64,000 bases of DNA, taken from Rotaria socialis (Eukaryota; Rotifera; Eurotatoria; Philodinida; Philodinidae). Shown here one piece after another: positions 13,001 to 24,715 of this stretch. The notes below the pieces were generated by a model. The model was not told the origin of the DNA and did no database searches. It saw only the letters and a list, made by a program, of their open reading frames with translations. How positions within the stretch are numbered: position 1 is the stretch's first letter; every line of letters begins with the position of its first letter. The translations under genes were made by a program, and so were the position numbers. The stretch lies in contig CAJNYU010001569.1 in the NCBI GenBank assembly GCA_905331475.1, positions 54,322 through 118,321 of the forward strand. Direction: 5' to 3'.

Positions 13001-14643
13001 TCACACACACACACACACATATATACATATACAAAGTGTTCATTATTTTTTTTGTCTCGGGCAAATCTTCGTTCTTAGTACGTTTGCGTAGAATATGTGG
13101 ACACTTTAATCATAGACTGTTCAATAAAAGGAAGAAAAAAAGACTTGACAACGTAGGTGTGTATGTGTTTCATCATATATGTTGACAGGCGATCATTCTC
13201 ATTATCTTTCTTTTGTCTTGATGAATATATACACGCGAACAAGTTCAACTGCTTGTGCGTGAATACCATATCAAAACAATTAACGCCACAGATCAAAGAT
13301 TAGTACTACTAGTCTTGATAGTAATGACGATAAATCATAGATTGCATCATATATTACTAGGACGAGTGAGCAATACTGCTTTTAGTAAACATTCAATAGC
13401 AGACACGACGACCACCACCACCACCAACAACAACAACAGGTCAGTTAGATGATCAGCGTACGCGTATATGTGTTAGGCGTTTAATCGGGCAGACATAATG
13501 TAAACATACCGAACTGACTGACTGACTGACTGACTGACTCGATGGCTGACCGAACAAGAAGTGTTTCATTAGGAGTGATGCCTATAGCATCTTCTACATC
13601 TGGTTGATCGCAAGCGCTTTGTTCTGTTTAATGTTGCCTGTGTGTGCGTGTGTACAAGCGGAAAAATGAAACATAATATGTTGCGTAAAGAAGATGAAAA
13701 ATATTAAAAAGATTATCGACATGTTCCAGACTAATAAATACGGTCATCATTAGTATGAACAAAAAACAAAACCGATAAGAATTTTCAGACAGCTAATGCC
13801 TTTTAGGGTTAGCTTTTCACGCGGCATTAGATTAGATAAGCATTGCGAATATTTTTTCTTTCTATTTTTTTTACAACTTAATGACTTACTCATCATAGTT
13901 AAAATGCTACAAGTTTTATTGCTACAATCACATTGATATCTTGGTTCTTCATCGACATTTAAACATTCGCACGATGAACTTGAACATAATGACGCTTGTT
14001 GTTCACACACTTCAGATTGATAATTATTGAATAGCGATGAATAAATTGGATGCTGGATACGTTCCGGGCATCCACAAATACCATAACGAAGATTACGTAC
14101 GTATCCATGATAGGATTGAAATAAAAATTCGCTTGAATAACGCTCCTTTTTGTATATATTGAATGGTAAACCGCCGATATAAACAGATGAACTTGTACTC
14201 AATGATGTAAATGGTGTATAATTGAGAACTTTGGTTTTTATTATACGATTTTCAACATTTCGTAAGGCAACTGAATAGAGAACAATTTCTGTAATCAATG
14301 ATGAACGTCGTTTGAATACAATTTTATACCATTTATTATCATTTATTGATTGATCAAATTTTTGGTAGGATTTATTTTTACTAAAATTTTGTTCCACGAT
14401 TAATTTTCCTTGATAAATTGAAACAAGAATGGAATCGAGATTATAATTATCGTACGTATAAAAAATTAGACCATTTCTTGTTTTTGTACGAAATTCAAAT
14501 GAAAATGAACCATTATTGCATAAATATAAAGACGGATAGATAACAAATATTGCATTTTTATCTTTTGCTTTGATTTCATTTGGATTGAACTCAATTGAAT
14601 TCGCATAGGAAATAATAAACAACAGGATAAACCACATAAACAT
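1810..14643 (-). CDS. Neurexin-like multi-laminin-G protein, 3' end not reached
   Basis: A cell-surface or secreted protein of the neurexin/Caspr type. Neurexins are presynaptic adhesion receptors. My exons are 14643-13890, 11995-11879, 11815-11717, 11659-11267, 11203-11135, 8747-8518, 8451-8320, 8239-8105, 5692-4462, 3175-2361, 2283-2167, 2107-1988 and 1927-1810. They join in frame into about 1,440 residues. Exon 1 has a signal peptide (MFMWFILLFIISYANS), a first LamG domain with VYIGGLPF and HGYVRNLRYG, then an EGF-like Cys cluster, which is the neurexin LNS1-EGF order. Exons 2-4 hold a divergent LamG, exons 6-8 one with INDGKWHRLNIQR, exon 9 two, exon 10 one followed by a second Cys cluster, and the end of exon 10 to exon 13 a last one. 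No membrane segment or PDZ-binding tail is in the window. The splice ends of exon 2 are the least certain, because its donor is weak. It could also be an axotactin-like relative rather than a true neurexin. Confidence 0.75.
4181..4256. other. GC-rich inverted repeat in AT-rich intron
   Basis: A short GC-rich island lies in the intron between exons 9 and 10 of the neurexin-like gene. GGAGGGC at 4181-4187 is complementary to GCCCTCC at 4215-4221, so a stem with a loop of 27 bases is possible. CCGG is repeated just downstream. It may be part of a small dispersed element. The function is unknown. Confidence 0.3.
4363..4405 (+). repeat. Short dispersed repeat, copy 1
   Basis: About 40 bases around TATATTTTCG and GAAAAT match the segment near 37046-37090 in the same orientation, with scattered differences. 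Both copies lie outside exons. Confidence 0.4.
5693..8104. other. Large intron of the neurexin-like gene
   Basis: The 2.4 kb intron between exons 8 and 9, much longer than the 45-65 nt introns common in this window. Apart from the dispersed repeat at its left end I see only AT-rich unique sequence and no exon with good boundaries. Confidence 0.55.
5936..6230 (+). repeat. Dispersed repeat, copy 1 (in neurexin intron)
   Basis: About 300 bases that recur, reverse-complemented, at about 24410-24715. Shared blocks in order include ACTCAAAAA, GTCCG, TGAAATTTTGT, ATCAATATCT, a long block around GAAGATGAGAAGGATCCGTC, CATCCCTGAG, and the run leading to GACTCAGATTTT. The differences are scattered substitutions and small indels, as expected of old copies of one interspersed element. 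A 64-codon open frame inside it is probably incidental. It lies in the large intron between exons 8 and 9. Confidence 0.75.
8953..9091 (-). CDS. Alternative first exon of the neurexin-like gene (beta-type start)
   Basis: An ATG at 9091 begins MSLAKHYPFILTLFFLRLYL, a good secretion signal, followed by a short Asn/Ser-rich linker ending FTIG at a donor GTAAGC. The exon ends in phase 1, exactly as exon 5 (11135-11203) does. Both therefore splice in frame onto exon 6 at 8747. The result would be a shorter protein that lacks the first two LamG domains and keeps the rest. Vertebrate neurexins use an internal promoter of this kind for beta-neurexins. A (TC)n tract lies about 0.9 kb upstream at 9989-10022. 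It could instead be the start of a second gene if the 14643 transcript ends earlier. Confidence 0.65.
9092..11134. other. Intron 5 / probable internal promoter region
   Basis: There is no coding exon beyond the alternative first exon. The stretch holds GA-rich and AT-rich runs (9440-9465, 9715-9750, 10078-10125) and the (TC)n tract at 9989-10022. The open frames here are simple-repeat translations. Confidence 0.5.
9989..10022. repeat. (TC)n microsatellite upstream of the internal neurexin start
   Basis: An uninterrupted TC run of about 34 bases, read as GA on the gene strand. It lies about 0.9 kb upstream of the ATG at 9091. Confidence 0.9.
11996..13889. other. Intron 1 of the neurexin-like gene
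   Basis: A 1.9 kb intron with AC runs (about 12672-12686 and 13002-13018), a (GACT)n tract at 13512-13539 and a short ACC/AAC-rich stretch near 13405-13440. I saw no exon. Confidence 0.55.
13512..13539. repeat. (GACT)n microsatellite
   Basis: Seven tandem copies of a four-base unit in intron 1 of the neurexin-like gene. Confidence 0.85.
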
Positions 14644-15071
14644 CGTCGGTCTGTCTAAAATAGAACGAAGAATGAATGAGTCTGTAAGGTAAGCGGGATT
14701 TGCAATAGGGAAAAAATGAGTGTGCAGCGTTGTTTCTTTCTACTAATTGTTCAAGAGTCGTTTTTTTCTTTTGTACAAAAGTAAATTTGACTCTGTAACG
14801 ATAGTCGACGAACTTTTACATAATCAATGCGGAATTAACAAATATGTGATACGCCCATGGGCAATACTTGAATGAGAAAGGGACAAAAAACTTAACAGTA
14901 TCCAATAAGAAAAACTAATCAATCTAGAAAAAGAAAACGCAGACAATACAATTGCATGTGAACATTCTAGCATCTGTATCTTAGCATAGCGACTTTTAGA
15001 ATCAAGGTAAAAAGTTAATGGGGCTTCGGAGCTTCTATGTCTTACTTATTCTTGGACAAATGAGAGGCGAA

Positions 15072-15102
<31 letters not shown>

Positions 15103-17384
15103 CTGATATTCTCTCTCTCTTGCTCTCTTTATGTCTCTTTCGAGTAATGGTCAAATAAATGCGTTCATTCGCGGAGTTTTGTATATACATACGTTTTGTC
15201 TCTTCTTCTCTTCTCATTTCTTATACTTATTCTCCTTCTTTTCGCCGTTCAACAATATCCAATAATGCAAGACAAAGAGATGCGAGAACACGCGATATAC
15301 ATATGTGCATAAAAATAGGTCGTGGTTGTCTACGACTATAGTTAATTATTTTGATGAGAATGAGAAAGAAAGCCTCTAACAACCATCTTCGCTCCTTTCT
15401 CCTTCTTTTTATCGTTCACTATTGAACGGTGTCAGAACTACTAAACCATTGTCCATCATTGCTTTATCCATATACACAGTCGTATATGTTGGCTATCATC
15501 GTCATCATGCTGTTCGATAAATAACACTAAATAGTACATACAAAGATCTGCATATCATTAGTCAACCCTTTTTTGTATTCATAAGTTTTAATTATGTAGA
15601 TAATGGCGAAAAGAGAAAGAAACATATTTCACTAAATGATGAACGATGATGTACGAATATATGTGAAAACAAGTATGTCTCATAGAACAGGAAAAAAATT
15701 GAACGACCAATCTATCACCACAAGTAACTAACATAAGCTATACACTTTAACTGAACATGCCATTTTTTTGTTCTATAAAAGTCGTATGTAAATGATTCTT
15801 TTTTTCTGTTGTTATTAAAAGCATTCAATATGTAAAGAAAACTGAATGCATCGCATAGCTCAATAGAACATTATGATTTTACTTCTGCTCGAATGGATTA
15901 AATTTGAATATGCTTATGTTAAATAGACAGTAAATGTAACTGAGAATAAGTACAAATGATATATTTTTGTTTTCAGTTCAAAACCAAGTGCACAATCAAT
16001 ATTGTAGCAACAAAGTGTTAGTATTACTTTTGCCAGAGGAACAGGCAAATGGTTGTTCTTAAGATGAAAAGAAAAAGAAAACTGACATGGAGTAATTTAA
16101 TCTAGACAAGATTTATTTGCTTTGTTTTCGAACATAGACGAGCGATATTGAATAATTTGTTTTGTTCTAAAATCTAATTCATATGTATACATGCACTAAT
16201 CAATGTGCGAATCCTTTTCACTCATATAGATCAATGAATAAGAATGACCAGTTTGCATACAAAAGATTAATAGCAATGTATAGCATTCTTCGACGCGAAA
16301 TTTTAAATTATTTCAAACAATAATTATAACAATAGGAGAGAGAGAGCGAGAGAGAAAATAAACTATCATATTTTACTATTGTCAAATATGCTGAGATTAA
16401 AAGAAGGTCGTATATTAAACATGAGACAAGTGTTATTCAACGAAAGAAAAGATTGTATGATAATACTTCCCTCGTCGTCGAACATAGAAATTTTCGTTTT
16501 TCTATACATAACTTGATATACAAAACGATCGAGTTCTATTTCAACTGATGCTCAACATTGTGTACATATATACTGTCATTGTTGAAAATGATTTATTAGA
16601 AAAAAAAAAGTTTTTTCCTTATCTTATCTTTATTTGGCTATTACACATGTCCTTGTCTGCTTGTGGAATGCTGACGACAATGCTATTCATTTTCCGAAAT
16701 GTTTTTTGACCCTCTATGTCCTTTCGAATAATAATTATATAGGAATTTTACGTCATATCGATTATCATGACAGACCATAGTGTCGTAATTTTCTGGTGTA
16801 AGAATATTAATGTAAGAGAAGAAATTAACTAATTACCCTTCTACAGTTAAACAAGAAGACACAAAAACGACAACGCCAAGCATGTGATTAATTTTTTCAA
16901 CTTTGAAATTAAACTCATTCATTTGATATCAAATCTCTGAATAGAATTCGACAACTTATTGACTCGATTTGATGACAAGTAATACAGCTTTTAATTCATT
17001 CTTTGATTACTTGAATATTTTCGTCAAATATCCCTAAGTAAATATGCCTTTTGACTTCAATAGAATAAATTATAGATTTACTTCTCTTCTTCATGCAATA
17101 AACATTTCGTTTATTAACGAAAATACTCTAAAGATTGTTTGTTTTGACACGAACTCTCTTTTAAATTCATATGGCGCAATAGATTAAACACTCAACTTTT
17201 GATGAGCATTATTCTATCAATGTATTTGATTAGCTTGTTTTTTAATATATAAATTCTATTGCTATTATTGTTGTTTCGATGATAATATCTCGCATAGAAA
17301 TCTTAATAAAATTTCTGTTCGAAATTTAACAGTACATTTATAACACAGTGCTGTAAATAAATATATATAACTATAATAAAGTCT
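14644..17384. other. Upstream region of the neurexin-like gene
   Basis: Intergenic DNA of 2.7 kb. A (GA)n tract at 15072-15101 followed by a CT run at about 15111-15130 lies 0.4 kb upstream of the neurexin ATG, and a shorter GA tract is near 16337. I see no gene. Confidence 0.55.
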
Positions 17385-17747
17385 TTATAGAATAGTGCAT
17401 CCTTTTTTCTCTTTATTCTGTTCTGATGTATTCGCTGGAGTTTTTTTAGTTGCTACTGGTTTTCTTGACTTTTTCCCATGGTGAAGTTGACCGGTGGCAT
17501 TGATATTCGCTGGTTGATTTGCATTCTCACCGCCATGGCTTGCCGAATTATTTTGTGCTCCACGTGAAACCTTAGGTTTTTCAGTATTGATAAGAATGTT
17601 TCTTGGTGCTGTTGGATCGAATACGCCCAAATATATATCACGATATGGTGTATCATGTTCACAATGAAAAATGCCCTTTTGTCTACATATACCACAGCGA
17701 TTATTTTCTCGCAATTCATGTATACTGCCGGTTGTTGTCATGATCAA
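17385..17747 (-). CDS. Small protein with C-terminal CaaX box
   Basis: A single open frame of 120 codons. The N-terminal half has CGICRQKGIFHCEHD, a Cys/His cluster (C-x2-C-x6-H-C-x-H) that could bind a metal, then DIYLGVFDPTAPRN. The second half is basic, Gln/Asn/Lys-rich and disordered, and ends KKGCTIL. The last four residues are a CaaX motif with Leu in the X position, which in animals favours geranylgeranylation, and the preceding lysines suit membrane binding. I do not recognise the family. The CTIL ending is also used by some G-protein gamma subunits, but the rest does not resemble one. An upstream exon is possible, but I see no need for one. Confidence 0.55.
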   Translation of the reverse strand: MIMTTTGSIHELRENNRCGICRQKGIFHCEHDTPYRDIYLGVFDPTAPRNILINTEKPKVSRGAQNNSASHGGENANQPANINATGQLHHGKKSRKPVATKKTPANTSEQNKEKKGCTIL

Positions 17748-20282
17748 AAATAAGAATCTAGATTAAGAAAACAAAACATATTTTAGTTGACTTTTTTGAT
17801 TCTTATGTAAGGAAAATCATTAGACGTGAAAAGTTCCGTTTAAATATAGAATCATTATGAATATTTAGGAAGCGTTATAGTATTCATCGTTTGACTAAAA
17901 TACTATAGAGCTGATTAACAATTCAGTGTACCTCGTCTTGTTTTCTTACGTTGCCATCTGTGAAATATAACTCAGAAAAGAAATCATTCATCTATCTACT
18001 CCTGGTTTTAAAGCAAATCTGTTTGTACGGTGTAAAGAAAGATTTGTGCATCGAGAATACACTACGCATCAAAATACAATATCGACTCACCGGGCTGTTG
18101 TACATACACTCGGGCTTATTTTCGTAGGTTTGTTGCGTTGCAACCAAGTGTGGAAACAAAAAAAAGAAACAAGAATAGAGACGCTTTTTCAAGTTGAACA
18201 AACGTTTTAGCATTTCGTTCCTTTTCTTTTTTGCTTCTATCGCTTTGTCATAGACACTGATATGCTTATAAAATATAATTGCATGACACACGTTCCTTTT
18301 TACTTTTTCTCTCACTTTTTACTCTATCGATTCAATCAAGAAAAATTGTTACCCGGACAACAGAATACTTGTAATCAATGTAGTAATAAAAAAAAATAAA
18401 GTTCAATTCAGATACAAATGATAGAATCTACTTAAGATCTAAATTACTCCATTGGACTCGCCTAAGGATTTGTTTATGATTGAAATAATATTCGTTTACT
18501 TAAGAAAAATTCTTTTCAAGTATGGTGTATGTGTACACACTCGCAGCATGGTTTCAATGGAGGTTTTTCTCTGTTGCGATAAACGTTGATGAGACTCGAT
18601 AAAGGCATTCGAGCACGGAATTTCTAAATATCGGCAATCTAGAACATAAGATTTTTCTAGTTCTGAGAATTCTCCGTCAAAATTTCATTAATATGATATC
18701 AAAATCTTATTGAAGGCGTACCACTCTTCCTTTCCTTAATTTCGTCCGGAAACATCGTTTTTGTGCCTCCCGTAAGATTGGAAATACTTCGACTACAGAG
18801 AACTTCCTGTTTCATCATACTTAGCAAATCTCTTTTTATCATCGAAAACATTTTCTACTCCGTTTACTTTTTCTATTCTCGTATGAAATTTTTTTAAAAT
18901 CACGAGTTCTATCAAATTGATGGATACTATAAAGTTCTCCATTCAGTGAATATACCGTTCAATCATTCTAGTAAAACTTTAGCTGTCAATATTGAATCAA
19001 AAAATAATCGTGTGAAAACAATGTGTTAACGTAAACAATAACAAAATAATAAAAGAGCACTTTTGTAAAAGCTTTCGCCCTTTAAAATAGAATAATTTCA
19101 ACAAAAACTATTTTGTACGTTAGCTCCTTCTAATCAAATATAAAAAATGAATTACACACTCGAATAATATTATATATGTATGAAAATCGATTTCGCACCT
19201 GGTGAGCCTTGAAATGATTATCAACATGAGTAGAGTGATATTTTGTTCGGCCGTGTATAATTACAAAGAACCGATGTAAAAGAACATGCCCGAGGTTTCA
19301 TTCTTTTTCAAGCTTAGCAAATGAGAGAAGTCCGTGTAAGATTTTCAATGAGTTTATATGGCTTTGATCTACCATTGGTAACCCTTGACTGGTTTTTTCC
19401 GAATGCAACCTATTGATAATATGATTATCAGTGACCAATTAGTCAAGGCACTCAAAATGAGTAGTGGTTTGAGAATATGTCTCTTGTTCGCCCGCCTACT
19501 GCGTGAGAGCATTCTCTCTCTCTTTGAGGAAAACCACTCAATAGTTGTAGAGAAGAGGGAGTATCACCATACGAATAGTGACTACAAGAATTATATCGAT
19601 GTTCACTTTTTTTCGATGGTAATCATCTAAAAAAAAATCAATTCTGCATGTTTCACTTGCGTTTTTTTCTCTGCATTAATCAACACTGAATTCAGCAAGA
19701 ACAGGCAATCTTTCTTAATTGCCATTCAAGACGAGCCCGTACAGCCAGAATGCATAAATTTTGAATGAAATAATCTCAAATGAATGCTACCTGCCATTCA
19801 TTTAATCATATTATACGAGAGCCTTGGTTTTCTCCCTCTATTCTGTTAATCTCGCGGTAATTAATCATATGCATCCGTTGTTAATCTTATCATAAAAAAT
19901 AATCATGACTGATTATTCAATACTCATTAAACGTCATCGATACTTTTTTTAGCGAATGATTTTTCATAAACTTGAATATAATGTTTTACTTATCATCTTC
20001 GCTTTTGATCTTTTATAGGAACGTGCCTTACACGTGTGTGATGTTTAATCTGTTTATTTTTGTTTTGCATCGTATTCTAAACGGCATGGTGCTATGTGTT
20101 ATTCTTGCGTATTGGAGCGCACGTTCGCATCCATATTAAACGATACGATCATAGACTTCCGGTTTAAGCGTATGTGTATTTATCACCTTTATTGAACTTA
20201 GCATAATCTTTCTTTCGTTTTTTTTCTTCTTTTAATGTGCAATATAAATCAAACGTTGTTCATATGACTTATATTCTATTCA
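17748..20282. other. Intergenic
   Basis: AT-rich DNA without an open frame that shows protein-like composition or good splice borders. Open frames at 17992-18315 (minus) and 19385-19630 (plus) look like chance. Confidence 0.5.
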
Positions 20283-20489
20283 ATGGAAAGACGTCAAATG
20301 GAAGAGAGAACAATACTAGTTCGACAAATTGCTCGACGTCTTCGTAATATTAGCGACGAAACTGATCAACAACAATCGACATTATCATTGTTCGTATCGA
20401 TTAAACGGCGATTTGTAACTATTTTTTATTCATTTATGTCTCGCTATTATTTAACTCGTATGTTTTTTTGTGTACTATTTAATTGTTGA
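20283..20489 (+). CDS. Short ORF with BH3-like motif and hydrophobic tail (candidate BH3-only protein)
   Basis: A 68-codon frame. Residues about 12-27 read LVRQIARRLRNISDET. This fits the BH3 pattern of pro-apoptotic BCL-2 relatives: I-x3-L-x2-I-[small]-D-E. Ser stands at the usual Gly/Ala position, and a Thr at the usual last hydrophobic one. The second half (KRRFVTIFYSFMSRYYLT) is basic and aromatic-hydrophobic, like the membrane-seeking tails of several BH3-only proteins. A donor-like GTATGT at 20458 could splice (phase 1) to an exon after the AG near 20544 and end at about 20590. The gene converges on the membrane-protein gene at 20615-21619. The frame is short and the motif degenerate, so this is a candidate, not an identification. 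Confidence 0.4.
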   Translation: MERRQMEERTILVRQIARRLRNISDETDQQQSTLSLFVSIKRRFVTIFYSFMSRYYLTRMFFCVLFNC

Positions 20490-20614
20490 CGTGACCTTGG
20501 TTTTTGTCTCATTTCATTTATCGGAATTTTTTGTTTTGTTTGAAGACAAAATGAACAAAAAAGAAAGAAAACATAACAAGTATATACAATGAAAATTAGA
20601 TGTAACTTTAATTC

Positions 20615-21242
20615 TTATCTTACTGCCTGCGGCATTCGATCGTTGAGTAAAAGCCTTAGTTCAGGCCTTGCACGACGCCAATCCTTTTCCGGTTCAAAAT
20701 CATCAAGTTCAATAATATCGGTTTGCAAACGATCACAATCAGTAATCATTACCGTTGGCAACGGCATTGTTTTCATAGATGCTGTTAAAATACTCGACGA
20801 TTTCGATGCACTACTTGACGACAGATATGTAGCATTGGTAATCTGACTAAATGTTGTAGCCCCCGATGATTGAGACGAATGCCGTTTTAGTTTAACAAAA
20901 CGATCTATTAATGGTTTGCTTGAAGGTGGTTCATTTAGAGGAAAAACTATTGATGCTGTTGATGCATTTAAATCATTAGTAGACGATGCGAGAGTCGATT
21001 GAGAATAGGCGAAATTCCGGCAAGCTGGATAATGCATAAATGATGATTCGCCAATGTTTGATCTGGTTAATGTTGATTGACTATAAGCCATATTAGAAAT
21101 CCCAGATGATGCTATTAAGTTTAATTCGAATTCTTCTTCGGGGATTCGTTCACAGCGCGAAGCAAGATGTGTAGTAGGTTCATGTACAATTTTAGATCGT
21201 TCAGAAATAAATGATATTGAAGTAAAAACACTTGCCCGATCA

Positions 21243-21276
<34 letters not shown>

Positions 21277-21619
21277 AATTATCAGATTGATTATCGTCTT
21301 TTTGTGTTCGTCCCATCGATACTAATGATGCTGATGGTGGTGGCGGTGGTGGTTGTGCTTGTGATAGTGGTGATGGTTGATGATAGAGATATAATTTTTG
21401 ATTTGTTCGTTTTTTTATTTGACGAATTGTTTGAATCGCCGCGAATATAAGTCCCATAATTAACCAGAGCGATGATATCGAGCCAAATAATATCAGAAGA
21501 CGCTTTATCGTACTTGTATAATACGGTAATGCAGGCAGTTGTTCTACGGTTGGCATCGCGAACGAAGTTGCGTTACTTGACATTGTGACGATACTTGTGG
21601 TTGACGACGCAATGATCAT
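20615..21619 (-). CDS. Single-pass membrane protein with long disordered tail
   Basis: One open frame of 334 residues. Residues 1-40 are Ser/Thr-rich with a possible N-glycosylation site (NATS, 16-19). Residues about 41-63 (LLILFGSISSLWLIMGLIFA and three more) form one membrane helix followed by RQIKKR, so the tail should be cytoplasmic. The tail has a proline run near 90-95, an aspartate run at 116-127 and two copies of AYSQSTL (179-185 and 205-211). There is no cleavable signal, which suggests a signal-anchor topology. An in-frame stop lies shortly upstream of the ATG. However, an AG (CATATAG) just before it could be an acceptor, so an upstream exon is possible. I do not recognise the family. 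Confidence 0.65.
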
Positions 21620-22099
21620 TGTTCTATATGAACATGTTCAACTATGTAAGGAAGGAACATTGAAAAGCAATAGTTTGTTTACAACAACCGTTGCTGATGA
21701 ATGTTGGTCACAAGAGATCGATCCGTTTAAAAGAACGACAGTAGGTCCGAACGAACGATCGGAGACGAGAATAAAAGAATGAGAAAATTTATAATTGTTC
21801 CTCGCTTGCCTTTACCTTATGCCAACGACAATCGGCGTGGAGCTGAAAACTCATGTTTTATTTAGTTGTTCTTTTTTTTATCAAATATCATCGAACATTG
21901 AGCAGAAGAATACTGCCATGCGATCGACATTCATCATCTATTTGAATACGAAGAAGAATCGAGCAAATGAATATAAGGTCTATTGTGAAGTCAAAATTGA
22001 GTGAACCATGGCTCTTAACAGAGTGTATCGTTTTGTATGCATCTGTGTTATAAAAAGGCGGATTTTAGATAGCGATGGGATTTATTAGCTTTTATCTCT

Positions 22100-22138
<39 letters not shown>

Positions 22139-23202
22139 CGCACTGATAGAATAGATCAATATCTCTGGGATATTGATTGACAAATTACCATTTTGCTTTG
22201 TGTGTCTTTTCGATAACGCATTTGTCGATGGCTATCGTTCGTATTTTTTCCTCTGTGACATCTTTTTTCCTTTTTTGTGGCAAAAACTGAATGAGAATGG
22301 GGGAGGTAGGGGACTAGGAAGTTAATGCTATTTTATTTGTTGTCCTATTCGAATGAAGATGAAGAAACGGAAGGGAGACATTAGCGTGCAGACTTGCGTT
22401 CTATCCAGCGAATCATGTGTAATCGTTTACTCGGCATCATTGTCTTCTCAATCGGTGTTCATATAGCTTGTCCTAGTACACTAAACACTCAACTCGAAGC
22501 CAATTGATTATAAAAGAATGAAGCAGAATACGTCCATGTGAACATGTGCTCGCCTATCAATGTTATGATCCAGAGAAATATATTCTTCCATTCAATGTCA
22601 ATGAATTTATTTATTTATATATGTGTGCAGTAGAGCAAACGAAAGAACTTTCTTTCAATTTCTTTTCTCTAATTATTTCCTGATTACTATTTCTATTTAT
22701 GTATGCATAATGTCAGCAAAATGGGAACAGGTAATTGACAGAATATGTATATGTGATGACTGTAAATAATGTTAGTTGATGGCCGATGTCGGGAACTATA
22801 TGATTCGACAAGTGCTGATGCCCTTTTTTGCTTTTAGCTGTCTGTTGCCTTGTCGATCTATCAAATGTAATGAATTCTCAAAGGACGATGATGTAGCGCT
22901 ATCGAATTCTATATTGCTGTTTGTTGACGAAACTGTTCGGTCTGTGATACGTGTAGATGATGAGAAAGCAAGCTGCATTAAAAGAAGAAGAAAAACAGCG
23001 AAGAGGAGACAAACAATATGTACAAGGCTAAGATGCAAGAAAAACGTCACTCAGCGTAGGTCTTGACAGTTAAGGAGTCAATATACGATTAAACAAGAAT
23101 TGATAAAATAAAATCTCTGATGATTAAGTATCATATAACAATAGCAAGAGAAAATAATCTGGAAATATTATGTTTGATTTCATGATGGTCTCTGTTACTG
23201 TT

Positions 23203-23264
<62 letters not shown>
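23203..23264. repeat. Long (CT)n microsatellite
   Basis: The longest CT run in the window, about 60 bases and nearly perfect, in the intergenic region upstream of the membrane-protein gene. Confidence 0.9.
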
Positions 23265-23266
<2 letters not shown>

Positions 23267-24409
23267 CATCTATAAATCGAGATTCTATTGCGAATCAAAT
23301 GATGAATGATAATTGAATTTTTGTTTCCTTATTAACAAGCAAATATGTTTGATGATTGAATACCCAATTAATACGGTACATCTGGTTCTCTATTACGTTT
23401 TAGTTCAGATGTTAATAAAGATGGTCGAGAACACATGAATTATGCCCTTACAGTTGGTTGTAGTGATTCCACTTGACTTGATGATTCGTCGAAAAATTGC
23501 GTTATCTACTCCTGCACTTCTCTTCATCGTAGAAGGTCATTTGTGGAAAATAAGAGTTTAATATGGCATGATACAAGGCCAGGAGTTCTTTTGAAAACAT
23601 TTTCCTAGAGTAAAACAACGTTTTAAGATTTCAAACGGAAGTAGACCTTTTTTTTATTTGCCATTCTATTAATTGTTAAGTAAACACTACGAGTAGGCTA
23701 ATGACGATTCCAAGTTTGTTTGTTATTTCAAGAGAAAAATATTTCGTCTTGTTTTAGAAGTTTTTCAAAAAACAAAAATATACTTGTTGATTTCGAGATA
23801 AGAAAATAAAACGTAATTCTCCGTAAAAAGTCATTCCGAGAAAAATACCACGAATTTCCATAATAGAAAAAGCATGCCCTATTATTATGGCGGGTTTACT
23901 ATATTAGTATTTATTATCTCCTCAATATTAATAAAGACGATTTAGATACTTTTATTTTCGTTCATATTCAAAAATTTATTGTTGCAATGTATTTTCAGCG
24001 GCAATGAATCAAAATCTATTTGATGCGATACATATTAATGCATATATGATGATTGATTACGAAATTGGCGTGCAACGCAATTTGATACATGAAAATAATA
24101 GATGAGAAAAAATGTTCTCTTTTTCCTTGTTGTTTTTTTCCTCTTTCGCATGATTGTCAGGAAACCTCTAGAGTCTGAATTATACCGAAATTTATTAACA
24201 AGAAACAAATTGTGTCCGACGAAAAGAAAATGATTTACGCAACTGTGAGGTTATGCACCCGTTTTCGATAAATTATAATTAGTATTTAATTAATTACTAT
24301 TGTTTCTTTTTGCGCTCGTTTATCAACAAGATTTATTTCATATTATTTAATTATAATTGATAATAATAAATGAGGCAACATCGGATTCGCACCCGATTGT
24401 TATGTGCAC

Positions 24410-24715
24410 TGCAAAATCTGAGTCAATTTAGATATGTTTTGAATAATTCTGAGAAAATTTTTTTTGTTTTTGAAAAAACCCTGTACCCCCCCCCCCCATC
24501 TCAGGGATGATCTGCTCAATAATGGCAATTTTTTCGACAACTCAGCCATTTCCTGACGGATCCTTCTCATCTTCGAACTCGGCTGAGATATTGATGAGAT
24601 CATTCTGTGTACAAAATTTCAAGACAATTGGATGATGCTTTCAAGAGCTATCGTGTTAACGGCCGGATACGCTGACTGAGTCTAGAGTGTACTCACTTTT
24701 TGAGTACACAAAAAT
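24410..24715 (-). repeat. Dispersed repeat, copy 2 (inverted relative to copy 1)
   Basis: The reverse complement matches 5936-6230 along most of its length and includes the same GAAGATGAGAAGGATCCGTC block. This copy has a C run of about 12 bases where copy 1 reads GGGGGACTACTACAGGG. It lies 3' of the RIM gene. Confidence 0.75.

Noticed and set aside
12802-13185. 127-codon plus ORF in neurexin intron 1
   Set aside because: Includes an AC/AT repeat translation and lies on the opposite strand within an intron; no family features.
22776-23066. 96-codon plus ORF and an 84-codon minus ORF with a hydrophobic leader
   Set aside because: The minus frame has no ATG before the leader, so the apparent signal peptide depends on a non-ATG start. 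Neither strand shows splice context or family features.
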